DNA of 64,000 nucleotides from Girardinichthys multiradiatus. Its lineage: Eukaryota > Chordata > Actinopteri > Cyprinodontiformes > Goodeidae. The position numbers and the translations under genes were made by a program. Numbering within the stretch: the first letter of the stretch is position 1; each line of letters opens with the position of its first letter. Shown in pieces: positions 24,531 through 35,667 of this stretch. The DNA is taken from positions 2,788,751 to 2,852,750 of the forward strand of contig NC_061817.1 in NCBI RefSeq assembly GCF_021462225.1, written 5' to 3'. Below the pieces are notes generated by a model. The model did no database searches. It saw nothing but the letters and a program-made list of their open reading frames with translations, and was not told the DNA's origin.

Positions 24531-26324
24531 ATCCATTCTAAAATAAAATCTGCACCATAAATGCAAAAACTAATGAAAAAAATCTAAAATAATAATCATA
24601 AAAAACTAATATGTAAGTTATTAAATGCAGCCACACATCAATGCACAATCTCTGAACTGAATTCATCAGCTTAAATTACATAGTACTTGCATGATAAGTT
24701 AAAAAATAAACCCTCAGAGAGTAATAAAAGATTTGTCATGTGTAAAAAGCTAGAAAAACCAAGTAAATTTCCAAAAGGTTTTGGTAAATAATTACTTTTA
24801 CAAAATAAGGTCTAATATCTTATAAATTATGACAAAACTTAGAAAAACTGATTGCTAATATTACTGGTAAGTGTTTGTTGTATAGAAGTAAGATAAGATG
24901 AGAGTGAGGTTGCTAAGATAAACAACCAAAATGTAGGAGACTTCAAGCCAGCTGTACAAGCGGTACAGTCTCTGGTACTGTTATTTTGGGGGGGGGGTCA
25001 CAGGCTGAAATGTTTGGAAACCCCTGTACTAGAGCAATAAACCATCTTATCAAAATTCACATTTTAAGGTTAAATAATAAAAATAAAATGTTTATGAAAT
25101 CATCTAAATAACATGGGTTAAAATAAAAGTAGTTTTTGAATGGTGATTAGAGTACATTGTCACATTTGCCCAAAGGCTGATGTTAATTGAATTAATTGCT
25201 ACTTATTTTGCCTTTTGTGCCTGTTAATAGTAAAACTAAATGTTGTCTCCCTCACCTGTTGATACTGAACATTTATACCTTGTGCTGTGTTTTTTCTTCC
25301 CCTCTTCTTCATATTCTTCATGTTTGTGAAAAGCAAATTTATTAACTTTGGAATCAGCTGACATTTTTCTGCTGTCAGAATGCAGATGTTTGCTTCACGA
25401 ATGCTAGATTGCAAGTGGACTCACAAATGCGCTCTTTTAACTTGCTCTAAATGCCGTAATCCAGTCTGATGCTGTAAACGGTGTAACAAGAATTTGCTGT
25501 CATAAGCAACAACAACATTGTTTTTTTCTGAGATAGCAGCATGCAGCTGTGTTCTCATCACTTCTATGGCTTTTGCTTTTAATTCACATTCAGTTTGTTG
25601 TTTTTGTTTTTTAATGTGCGTTTGCAGGTAAAGATCAGAGAGAGAAACGTTTTCATATATTTAACAAAAACCAAAGTCTTGAACCGGCCTTGACCCAAAT
25701 TTTTTGAGGCCCAACAATACAAGCAAGCCCAAGAGTGAAGCATCACATTCCGAAACTGAGACTGAGCCCATGACCAGGATAAAACTGTTTTGAGACCAGT
25801 CTCGGGCCCAAGACTTTCTGGAGCCCTTCATCCCTACAACAGCATGTCCTTAGCCAGAGGCTTGTTCAGATCTGCTGTAATACAAACCACCCCCTCCAGT
25901 ACAGAGTACAAAGTACAAAGCAATCAGATCTACTGCTTAGCACATGTCATAAGCGACAGAGCCCTGATCTGGCTTTATGTTGAGCAACACCCCTAGTCCA
26001 TATCATCCAAAATCCAGCCCTGGTGTCAAATTACACACAAAATAAGCTTCAAACATACATGGTTTCCCACTGACACCTTATCATGTTCACTTATTTTGCT
26101 TATGTCTGAAACAGCATAACGAAATATAAGCTACAGTTTACATGGATAGTGCTGAAAATTAGGGGTCACCAGGTTAAACACTAAATTCAAATACGAATAG
26201 TTACCTTTTCATTTTAACATACCAATACTGAGCATTAACCTTTAAGCATTTTTAATTTTACTTTTATCACATCAAGTGCATTACTAAATAGCTCTCTATC
26301 TACCTATTATATATTATTTTTATA
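24531..26324. other. Intergenic DNA, no gene seen
   Basis: AT-rich. Near 24990 a G-run followed by GTCACAGGCTGAAATG and CCCCTGTACTAGAG resembles the end of a hAT-derived short repeat, but no partner end was found. No coding similarity. Confidence 0.45.
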
Positions 26325-26455
26325 CTTGTACTCGTCGTCTTCCACAACCGGGTCGCGGAGACAGCAGTCTAAGCAAAGAGTCCCACACTTCCCTCTTCCC
26401 AGGCACATCCTGGCCAGCAAAGAGGCATTGTCCCTCCAGCATGTCCTGAGGGAGC
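26325..26455 (-). mobile_element. RTE LINE 3'-end fragment
   Basis: Matches the 3' end of the RTE at 42065-44569, including the ACTCGTCGTCTTCC terminal tandem motif and GGGTCGCGGAGACAGCAGTC. It is probably the 3' part of the same original insertion as 27440-27828 and 28387-28645, now separated by foreign sequence. Confidence 0.8.
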
Positions 26456-26459
26456 TTAC

Positions 26460-27439
26460 TTCTCTAGAGTTCCACCAGAACGGAAATGTTGATTAGCTCT
26501 TGAAAGATTTGAACTATATTTGTACGGATATCTTCGATATCATTGCTCCTTTTAAGCCTAAACACTGTAAACCAGCTACAGATCCATGGCTCAATTAGCA
26601 CTCTAACGCAGTTAGATGCACCTGCCAGTATGCAGAGAAAGAATGGAAGAAGGACATGTTTCACATTTCTCTGGAAATGTTAAAAACAGTTTAATTGAGT
26701 ATCAGGCTGCTGTCAAAATTACTAAAACCCAGTTTATTTCTAATTTTGTGTCAGAGAATATGAGCAAGCCTCAAACTTTTTATTTCTTTAAACTCTTTTG
26801 AATCCTAATGATTCTTTTTGCCTAACTCCTGTTTCACTTTGCGAAAGGTGTTTAAAATGTTTTTTTGATATAATGAGGTGTGTTATCTTGCACCCCTGAT
26901 CCTGCCATTCCGCCTGCATCTCCTGCTTTTTTAGAACATTTTGAACCAGGGACTATCTCAGATTTCTGAAATTGCTCAACACCTGGGGCCTTTATACTGT
27001 CAAAGTGACAGTATAAAGGCCCCCCAGACTGTTGAAGCTGGTTTTAATGCTGTTGGTCTATAGGTATTCAGTTTCGTTAATACCTCTTTTCTCTTAGGTT
27101 TTGTCTCAGCTGCTTTTTAACATGCTCTTGTACAACCTCTTCTTAAAAAGACCAACTTGGACCCTAATGTTCTTTTAAAATTAAGGCCAATTTCAAAGCT
27201 GCCTTTCCTTTCTAACAATTTTTTAAAATTTTAGAAGGTGTATCTATTTGCTTCCAATGAGGTTCATATTTAAAAAATGTGATGTGTCATTTTTACATTA
27301 TGTAGATGATGTACAGATTTATTTACCCCATGTTTTAAGAATCTGCAAAAGTGTTTACAGGATGTTAAAACACTGAACACAGCTGAACTTCCTTTGCTCA
27401 AATGAAAACAGAGGTCATTGGATTTGGGAATGACCTATC
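26460..27439 (+). pseudogene. CR1/L2-type LINE ORF2 fragment within RTE
   Basis: In plus frames, LNYICTDIFDIIAPFKPK and EKEWKKDMFHISLEML match the linker between endonuclease and reverse transcriptase of L2-type LINEs. Farther on, HYVDDVQIYLP (about 27301-27333) is the RT catalytic box and LCSNENRGHW follows. Parts of the RT before the box are missing and stops are frequent. It sits, in opposite orientation, between two parts of an RTE copy, so it inserted into or replaced that RTE's middle. An 18-bp perfect hairpin lies at 26985-27023. Confidence 0.7.
26983..27027. repeat. 18-bp perfect hairpin inside LINE fragment
   Basis: GGGGCCTTTATACTGTCA is followed after a 3-base loop by its exact reverse complement. 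Only one arm fits the LINE reading frame, so the other arm appears to be a local fold-back duplication. Confidence 0.85.
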
Positions 27440-27828
27440 CTCTGCTACCGCCCCGTCTGCAGCACGCTTGGCCTCATGGTACCCTTCAGCCAGCTCAGGA
27501 GTCCCACAAACCAACCACGGCTGATAGGACTCCTTTTTTTTCAGCTTGTCGGCATTGCTTACTGTCGGTGTCCACCACCGGGTTCAGAGATTGCCGCAGG
27601 CACTGCAGATCTTATGGCCACAGCTACGGGCAGCAGTCCACACTGACTCAGTGTCTCCATCCTCCCCCGGAATCTGGTCAAAGCTCTCTCGGAGGTGGGC
27701 CTTTAATAAATCCCTGGCTAAACTCCGGCAGATATTCCCAGCAGACCTTCACTATACACTTGAGCTTGCCAAAGCTGTCTGTCATCCTCCTCTCAATTCC
27801 TCTCAATCACACCCCTCCATGTGTCACT
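27440..27828 (-). mobile_element. RTE LINE internal fragment
   Basis: Aligns by eye with 43305-43670 of the intact-frame RTE (shared GCAGCACGCTTGGCCTCA, TGTCCACCACCGGGTTC) and then jumps to the 43945 region (encoding [12 protein letters not shown]). It therefore has an internal deletion of about 270 bp. The frame is broken. Confidence 0.82.
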
Positions 27829-28386
27829 GTCTGTCATGTTTGAGTTTTGGAGGTGGGACTCAAATGCAGAATAGAGTGGTAATGAGAAAAGGTTTATTGA
27901 AAAAATAAACTTACAAACGACCCGGCACAGGAACACAGGCAGGTGAAAAACATAAACAGGCTGGAAGCAGGCGCATGAAAATCCAGGCAACAGACATGGA
28001 AGGAATCAGGACTGGACCAGGGCAAAGACAGATGGTAGGTAATAGGATGATAACAGGGCATTAACGGAAGGAACCAGTTGAGTACAATGCAAACTAGAGA
28101 GCTTATAAACTGAGGGAAGTGAAGTGAGAACCAATGAACTGGGAGAGAAGCTAATCAGGAGCAATATGGCATAGGTGTGGACCAGGGATGCAGGGAGACA
28201 GAGGGAGTGACTAATTAACACAAATGAGCAAGGAGTGCATGGAGGTGACCAGAATTCAAGAAAACAATGACTAGACTAAGAACATAAACAAGAACTGGAT
28301 CTATCAGAATATGACTAAACGTATCTATCACCAGAACACAGATAAAACAACAAAACTAACCAGAAGGAATCTAAAGAACCAGAAAT
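27829..28386 (+). repeat. Unclassified interspersed repeat, copy 1, inside RTE
   Basis: About 560 bp beginning TGTCATGTTTGAG, with a poly-purine/tail-like GTTTATTGAAAAAATAAAC and a GACTAATTAACACAAATGAG motif shared with a second copy at 46086-46640. RTE sequence resumes right after it. About 390 bp of the RTE is absent at this point, so insertion was accompanied by deletion. No coding frame. I do not recognise its class. Confidence 0.55.
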
Positions 28387-28645
28387 GAGGTCCTTCCTCC
28401 CCAATCAAGATAACATTCCACATCCCTGGAGCCAGTTTTAGCATACGGTTGTTGAGGTCTCCACCTTCTTCCACTTCCCGATCCTCTTTGCACCGGTCCC
28501 TAATGGTTACCCCTCCAGGTGTTGGGCCCATTGGCGGATAGCCTCGCATCTCTTGTTTGGGATTGGCTCAGGCAGGCCCTGCAAGGAGTTACCCGGCCAC
28601 TAGGCGCTTGCTGATGAGACCCCAGGCCTGGCTCACACATGTTGT
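28387..28645 (-). mobile_element. RTE LINE 5' region fragment
   Basis: Matches 44350-44569 of the RTE and continues about 60 bp further at the 5' side (CTAGGCGCTTGCTGATGAGA). This indicates that the RTE at 42065-44569 is slightly 5' truncated relative to the family. Confidence 0.78.
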
Positions 28646-28693
28646 TCTAATAGTCCTCAAGAAGGCATCTGAATAATTATTGGAATTATAATA

Positions 28694-28765
28694 GTTAAGT
28701 CAAGTCAAGTCAAGTTTATTTATATAGCGCTTTTCAGCAACAAGGGACTCAAGGTGCTGTACATA
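28694..28765. repeat. (AAGTC)n plus 'TTTATTTATATAGCGC' repeat
   Basis: Four AAGTC units followed by TTTATTTATATAGCGCTTTT and CAAGGTGCTGTACAT, a short dispersed fish repeat. It forms the boundary at which the adjacent LINE ends. Confidence 0.6.
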
Positions 28766-30555
28766 AGGAAAAAAATTACAATGATTCTTCCACAGTCTAC
28801 ATTTATACGGATGTCATTGAACACCTCGACAAGAGCAGTCTCTGTACTCTGGTGAGCACGGAAGCCTGACTGGAAGACATCAAAGCGGTTGGTTATTGTT
28901 AGGAAGTTGTTTAACTGTTGAAACACAGCTTTTTCAATAATTTTACTGATGAAGGGGAGGTTTGATATAGGTCAATAGTTCTGTAGTAGTAGCTTGTCCA
29001 AGTTGCTCTTTTTCAATAGAGGTTTGATAATTGCTGTTTTCAGGGCTGGGGGAAAACACCTGACAAAAGGGACGCGTTTATTATTTGTGTTAAATCAGAT
29101 GTCATAACGGGCAAAGCTTTCTTAGGGAAAGCTGTGGGTAAAACATCGAGACCGCAGGAAGAAGAGTTTAGTTGGTGTACGATTTCTTCTAAGTTTTTGT
29201 AGTTTATTTGGTGAAATTGGGAAATTTTCTCAAAATCAATTCTGGTTGAAGACAACTTAGGTCCTGGAGTTGATGTGGATATGCTGACTGCCCCTCTGAT
29301 CTTTTGGATTTTTTCTGTGAAGAAGTTAGCAAATTCATTGCAGGCCCTGGTAGAGTGGAGTTCAGATGCTACAGTTACAGGAGGGTTTGTTAACCTGTCG
29401 ACCGTGGGAAATAATGTACGAGCATTGTTAATGTTTTTGCTGATGATCTCAGAAAAGAAAGATTCCCTTGTATTTTTCAGTTGTAGGTTATATCTGTATA
29501 GCGTCTCTTTATAGATAATATAGTGAACCTGGAGTTCAGTCTTTCGCCACCTGCGTTCAGCTTTTCGACACTTCTTTTTTTCATTTCTGAATGGTGGAGC
29601 ACTTCTCCACGGAGAGATTTTCTTCCCAGAAAGACTTTAACTTTAATTGGTGCAATTGAATCAATGATGTCCGAGATTTTAGAATGAAAGTTTTCTACCA
29701 GCTCATCTACAGTGTTACAGGGCAAAGTGGAGGTAGAAGAGTAAATCTGGTTAAAGGTTTCAGCAGCACCGTCCTTAAAGATGCGTTTTCTTATCATGTC
29801 TCTTTGGCAAACTGAGTCATTGGAGATGATGCTTTCAAAAATAACAGAAAAGTGGTCAGATAGGGCAACATCAGTTACAGACACCTTGGAAATGTTTAGA
29901 GCCTTAGTGATGATCAAGTCCAAAATATGTCCCTGTTTGTGCGATTGCTGTTTAACATGTTGAGTCAAACCAAAATTTCTAAGTGTGTCACATAGTCTGT
30001 CTTCAGGATTGTCCATGTGAATGTTGAAGTCTCCCACAATAATTAAACAGTCATAATCAAAACAAATCACAGATAAAAGCTCATTAAAATCACTAAAAAA
30101 GTTTGTTTTGGAGTTAGGAGGCCTGTAAATATTCAAGAACATGGTTCGGATCGGGCTCTTTACCTGGAGAGCCAAATATTCAAAAGAGTCAAAATTTGCC
30201 CAGAAATACTTTTTTACACTTGAGTAAATCTTTAAACAAAGTGGCCGCCCCTCCACCTTTTCTGTGCTGTCTGCTCTCACAAAGAAAATTGAATTTCAGA
30301 GGCGTCGACTATCATAATGGGAGCTTCAGTTAATTCATATGACCATGTTTCTGTTAAAAACATAACATCAAGATCGTGGTCAGTTATGAAGTCACTGGTT
30401 AAAAATGATTTTCCTGACAGAAATGCCAGTTTATATGACTTAGTTGCTGATATTAACTCTGTATCTAGTTGTACCTGACAGTTTATGGCTTTTTTTGATT
30501 GTTTATTACTGTCTCTTATCCTTTTGGCTTTGTTCTTTCTGTCATGTATAAACAC
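28766..30555 (-). pseudogene. LINE ORF2: endonuclease and partial RT
   Basis: Four apurinic-type endonuclease motifs are visible in order: DVMFLTETW (catalytic Glu), FLNIYRPP, VGDFNIHMDN (Asp/Asn) and LSDHFSVIF (Asp/His). A stop near 30280 separates the first motif from the rest. The RT begins at about 29255 (SSSCGLDVLPTAFPKKALP) and FQSGFRAHQSTETALVEVF follows near 28860. The region is broken into three frames. The catalytic YADD-type box and everything C-terminal of it are absent, so it cannot reverse transcribe. The family otherwise encodes one polyprotein of roughly 900-1000 residues. Confidence 0.82.
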
Positions 30556-32779
30556 AGAGATTTTACAACTACTTGGGCCACCTATTAGGGGCCCAAGTTT
30601 TTCCTGGACATGCTCATTTCTGAGAGAGTTACCACAGGGGCCCAGACTGTATCACAGAGAAGTGATTTGAAGGTCCTGATTAGGAGGAGATAGATTAGGA
30701 GGTGGTGGAGGTCTGCGGCATTTGGAAGATGTTGGTTTAGTAGCAGGGCCTCGGCCACGGGGGGTGTTGAATGGAGAAGATGTCAGAGCCATTTGGATCC
30801 TGATCTTAAGAGCTCCTTTCATGTTATCAGAATCCAGTAAAGCAAAAAGCGGGCTCAGTGGGGAGATGGGAGAGTTCTGTGCGGTCGGGGTCTGGGGTGA
30901 GGGGGGTTTAACGGGGGGGTTGGTCTGGGTCTGGGTTTGGGGGGAGGGGGGTATAACGGGGGGGTCCACTTCTCCTGTGGATTTCGGCGGGGAGACCTTT
31001 TGTGATGATCTCTCTTTCTCAGCCAACTGGCCGGTTGTCTCTGCTGGAGCTGTTGGAGGCAGCGTTATCATTGTTGTTGATACTCCATGTTCTCTGCTGA
31101 AGGTCGAAGCTGCTGGATTATTTACTGAATATAAGAGATTAGATGTGAGACGTCTGGCTTGTTCAAACAGAAACCATCTTGCTTGAAGAGTTGTCTTTTT
31201 TTCCAAAAAATATTAAAGTTGTCAATGAAGTTCACAGATGTAGTAGCAGATGTTCTTTTCAACCATTTATTAATCATCAGAAGTCTCAAAAAAATTTCAT
31301 CTCCACAGAAAATCGGTGCAAAGGGTCGGCTGAGAAACACCTCGATATTGAGACCTCCAACAATATTCAGAAGACGAGTGAAATCCTCCTTCAATCCTTC
31401 TGATTTTTTTCTTAGCCACGTCATCCATGGCTCCACAGTGTATAATAAAGTTTTCTAGAGACGGGCGCTTTTCTGTGATTGCAAGAATATTCTCTGAGAT
31501 ATCGGACACCACGTTACTGGTACCAATCATAACTTCAGTGTTTTTCTTGTTGCAGAAGTTTTTGATCCCATCCACAGCTGTGTTGCCCACTAGAGGCTGA
31601 CATTTTTTCGGGAGTCCCACGGGAATCCCGCGGGACAGGAGACAGTATCAGTAAAGATCACGTGATTGGGACGGTACAGGATAAAAAATGAACGGGAGCA
31701 GACGGGAGCGGGATCTAACCAATAGGAGGGAAAATAAACTAGGATCAATTGTCTTTGGAAATGTAAAACTGAGACTTTGTTATAAACTTTAAGAAAAAAA
31801 AACTTGAATCAACGCCGCCATTGTGTAGTTTTTTTCCAAGAAGCCTATAATATAATGCGAGTCAAACGAACTACACGACCCACAAGCCAACAGTGCTTCT
31901 GATCGATGTTTTCCACCTGCGTTCAGGATGGAGGGAGCAAACGCAGGTGGAGAACTGGATGTGGTAAAATTGGATTTGTAACGTAAAGTCAGAAATAAGG
32001 ACATATCTATTAAACTCATAGAGCTGACAGGAAAGTCGCAAATATTACCGAACTTCAGGAGAGTTGAATGAAGCAGTGTTAACACGCAGTCTGCTGCTTG
32101 TAAAACGTGTTTAGTCGTAATCAAGGACACCAGTGATTAAGGAACACTTGTAAGGCAGATTCTGGATTAAATCATCTCTTCATTCATCAAACCAAAAGTA
32201 CCATCATGTGTCAAGTCTCATCTGACCAACAAAATTGCTGCATGTGCACTAAAGATTTAAGAGGTAAGGTACGGAAGCCCGTGAGGGGACATGGGGAAAT
32301 TTATTACTTTTGCGTCCCCACGCAATACTTTTGCGTTCGGCATTTTGGAGCAACAGCACAGATGATAAACTGCTCATAAAACAAACACTGATATGTGATT
32401 GATATGGTTTATTTGTCATATGCAGGTTAACACACAGTAAACAATGCGATTAAATGCTTAGGATAAGAAGAACCGTTCAAATCACGATAAAAACAAAAAC
32501 ACTGCGTACAAAAAAAAGTACACATCATGCAGCAGTAATAAGCAAACAAAGTGTCACAGATGTGGTTTCGTGCAGTATTATTGTTCAGTAGTTTGTTTGA
32601 CAGCTTGTGGATAAAAACTGTCTTTTAGTCTGATTTGAAGATAATTTTATTTAAGGCTGATTTCAAAATAAAACTCAATAAATCTCAAAACGGGTGTAGT
32701 GTTTGTTTCATTTTTGCAGTTATCTGGTTTGGAAACTATCCGTATAGAAAGGCTTCATCAAGGGAAGATATTAAATAAA

Positions 32780-33010
32780 TATGTTGTGAAATAGAAAAAA
32801 ATTGAATGTACCATTAAATGTACAATTTATTTAATACATCATTAAATATTAAGTGTACCACTAATTATGCCATGTCGTCTTTAAAATTATATTTAATTAT
32901 TCAGTGGCACATTTAATTGCATAATAGTCCATTTCATGATATAATGGTACATTTATTGTTTCTAATGATGTATTAAATAAATAAATGGTACCTTTAATTT
33001 AACGGCACAT
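32780..33010. repeat. Imperfect inverted repeat within hAT
   Basis: AATGTACCATTAAATGTACA and ATTTATTTAATACATCATTA near 32812-32850 recur in inverted form near 32956-33000. The arms are roughly 60 bp each, and the whole is very AT-rich. It could be a nested miniature element. Confidence 0.55.
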
Positions 33011-33104
33011 TTAATGTTACATTTCTTTCATGTTATATTTACTTCACTTATGGGACATTCACAACATTTATTTATTTAATGATGATTTTATTGTATTAAT
33101 TGTG

Positions 33105-33240
33105 TCCAGTTTGACCCTCCATTCTTGATGCCTGTATAGGAGGTCATGTCAGAATTTGAATCAGGTGTGCTGGAGCAGACACATATCTAAAACCTGCAGG
33201 GAAGGGGTCCCTGAGGACCAGGGCTGTGAACCATTGAGGT
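33105..33240. repeat. Short fish dispersed repeat
   Basis: AATCAGGTGTGCTGGAGCAG followed by ATCTAAAACCTGCAGG and GAGGACCAGGGC is a segment I recognise as widespread in teleost genomes, probably a hAT-derived short element. Both ends are approximate. Confidence 0.45.
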
Positions 33241-34611
33241 ACAGTTTCTAAATTGTGAAGGTTTTGCCTTTTTGCCCTTTTGTTCAACAAGTACAGTTCT
33301 CTTACTAGGTGCATTTTTCTTTCGTTCCAGCAACTTGAAACATAAAAGTGATGTCATTGTTCAAAGGAAACGATCACTTAATACATAAGTAAAATACAAC
33401 TAGGTACATTTTGTTTATTCAGCTAAGATAGGCATGGTCTGTTTCCTTGTTTGATATTTTATTATTTCTTCATTATTATTCTTTTTACTTTAACTGGCCT
33501 TTACTACAGCTAAAAACAGGGACCTAACTGGTCCTTCAAAGAAAGAAATTGCCAAAAGACTAAATGAAGAAAACAAAAATGGGAGTGGCACAGGAGTGGG
33601 AGTCGTTCTAAATGGGAGCGGGATGGGAGTGGGAGTCAATTTACCAGGAGTGGGATGGGACAGGATTTTTTTCGTTATGCTGGCCTGGGATTGGGATGGG
33701 ACAAGACATTTTTCTGTGGGAGCGGGATGGGACAGGAGAGAAAATCCACTCCAGTGTCACCCTCTATTGCCTACTATTAGGGTTCTTGGTCCGGTGGGGC
33801 AATTTTTCTCTGGCAATTTAGGAGAAGACTGTTTAGAATGAAGGTTGTTCTCAAACCTTTTATTGTTCTCAGAAGATGGATCATTTTCCTGGTTTTCATT
33901 CTGTAGTGGGGCAAATCTTCTTTGGAGGGGAATTCCATTATTTCCAGCTGTCTCACTCCTATCAGTTGTTGTGACAGCAGCTTGCTGTCGAAGTCTCCTT
34001 TTCCCAGGGGAAACGGGCATTTCTCTGTAATTCTGGCCATTCTAACTTATTTAATTGCTGAGATCTTCCAGTGAGTCGTCCACCTAGATTTTTTGGGCAT
34101 GCCCCTAAAACATGCCAGGGGGGTCTGCCGGTAGGTTTATTCTCAGTGTTCTGTTTGCCGGCTGAGTCGTTGAGCTGGCTGTCACTGTTTGGGATCACAG
34201 GCAGAGTTGAATCATCGCTGTACCCCATATTCACCTCCACATTCACTTCTATCATGGATTTTCATCTCCAAAACAGCCAATTTATGTAAAGATTTTTCAA
34301 AGTCCTCTTTGGTGAAGGGAGGCATTTTGTGCCAATTAGCTGGCGTCAACTTGTCCTTCTTTCAGGTTCGATTCTAAAAAATCAAAATCCTTTAGAATAA
34401 AAATAAATAACAATAATAATAATCCTTGGGAGTCGCTGGTAAGAAGTAGTTTTAGTCCAATATTTCAGTAATTTTGGCTAAGACATAAAAGTTAGGACTA
34501 AAAGAATGCAAGCAAGCAGGGAGCTTAGGAGAAAAGCGTCTGAGCAGGCAGAGAGGCGGAAGTAGAAGTGTTAGTTGGGAACAAACCTCAGTTAGGCTCT
34601 CTGTTAGACTT

Positions 34612-35667
34612 GCTTCTAGGGGATTTTTTGTTAATTTATGTGATGTCCTGAATGGTTTAAAGTACTTCACATTGTGTATGTGATAACAGTCTTCCTAATA
34701 TGAGAGGCATATTCCTGTCATTACAACGACAAGCATTGAGCTATAATTACTAAGCTCAATGCAATAGCTAGACAGGGCTGTTTGGATTTGATGCAGACAT
34801 TGTAGAACTAAATGGGTTCGATCCAATAAATGTTTTATTTTCAGTCAGGTTTGGGTCACTGATTTCATTCAAATAGTTATTGGTTTGTTGAAATTCAAAC
34901 ATCCCTCATGGTGTGTAGACACAGTCTTTATTAGCGTTTTTTAACCAAAAATAACCAGTTCGGTTCTTTGACCGTCACAGCACCTTTGCCATGGTTATTT
35001 GGACACATGGTGGGTGTCTTCTGGCTATTTATACTACTTTGCATATGTATTTAGAAGCAGGGACTGGGTGGTCCAAGCGCCATATGCAGCTATGCCAAAT
35101 TCACAGCAAATTGGGATGTATGAAGGCTACGTGTGCAGTGTCGCATGGTTTTGTACATCAGAATTTTTTTGTGCGCCTTAGGTTTCAGAATCTCTCCCTT
35201 CTGCAAACCTTTAGTGTGAAAACTGCGCAGTCTTTCATACATAAGGTCCCTTATGGCTAAGTCTGATGCCAGCCACCCAATAGAAGATGCTGATTTCAGC
35301 TGCTTGTACCTGGGATCTTGATATTTCAGTAACTCAAGAACTTTGCTTTTTGAATCGGCTTGTTTTTCACTAAGATAGTCGAGAGAAGCAACCACATTAC
35401 TACAGACAAGGCCCTAATCTATTCATATCCCACTCCATCTATCATTTTTGAAAAATACACCAAGACAATCTCAGTCCTACTTGTACTAGGAAACTGTACT
35501 TTGTGTCTAGACAAAGATCACAGCTCAATGCTGATCATTATAATGATGTGAACACGCCTCCCAAATTTCTGTTAGGGAGACTGACACCATACACACTCTG
35601 TGAAGTACTTTAAATCTTTAAAATGATTCAGGACGTCACATAAACAAATAGTAAATTACCTAGAAGC
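34612..35667. mobile_element. Candidate DNA transposon with ~130-bp inverted ends
   Basis: The left end GCTTCTAGGGGATTTTTT and the right end's reverse complement (GCTTCTAGGTAATTTAC) start a pair of imperfect inverted repeats. They share TTTATGTGAYGTCCTGAAT, AAAGTACTTCACA and GCATTGAGCT in the same order (34612 to about 34755, about 35515-35667). No target duplication is visible. The interior has no recognised transposase; a 101-codon minus frame at 35090-35395 resembles nothing I know. It lies against the 5' end of the LINE. Confidence 0.55.

Larger units (their letters stand above)
31591..33766. mobile_element. hAT-type DNA transposon inserted in LINE ORF1
   Basis: An 8-bp target duplication, TTGCCCAC (31583-31590) and TTGCCTAC (33767-33774), with one mismatch, brackets a 2176-bp unit. 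Its ends match as TAGAGGCTGACA and the reverse complement of TAGAGGGTGACA. An 8-bp duplication with TAGAG-type ends is characteristic of hAT. Sub-terminal GGGAGCGGGATGGGA-like repeats occur at both ends (31615-31710, 33590-33740). No intact transposase is present. A faint coding trace (about 32180-32262, ...CTKDLR) is too short to assign. The interior carries other repeats (32780-33010, 33105-33240). Confidence 0.82.
30652..34325 (-). pseudogene. LINE ORF1 with esterase-like domain, split by hAT
   Basis: The start ATG at 34325 opens MPPFTKEDFEKSLHKLAVLE, a short coiled-coil-like segment. The N-terminal part runs to 33767 with frame changes and reaches GPRTLIVGN. The hAT follows. After it, from 31590, come NTEVMIGTSNVVSDISEN and then FIDNFNIFW and LFKQDGFCLNKPD. 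This layout resembles the SGNH/GDSL esterase domain known from CR1/L2 ORF1 proteins; the usual catalytic 'DG.H' His reads Cys. A frame change near 31160 leads into a Pro-rich tail (VIPPSPQTQTQTNPPVKPPS, repeated) that ends at 30652. The protein would coat the LINE RNA. Confidence 0.72.
28766..34611 (-). mobile_element. CR1/L2-type LINE with nested hAT
   Basis: Reading on the minus strand: a leader (34326 to about 34611), ORF1 (34325-30652, interrupted by the hAT at 31591-33766), and ORF2 with endonuclease and the start of reverse transcriptase (30555-28766). The copy stops in the RT before the catalytic box, at the 28694-28765 repeat. Without the hAT it is about 3.7 kb. Non-LTR elements of this group copy their RNA at a nicked genomic site. 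Confidence 0.82.

Noticed and set aside
30722..31186. 154-codon Gly-rich plus-strand frame
   Set aside because: Antisense of the Pro-rich tail of LINE ORF1.
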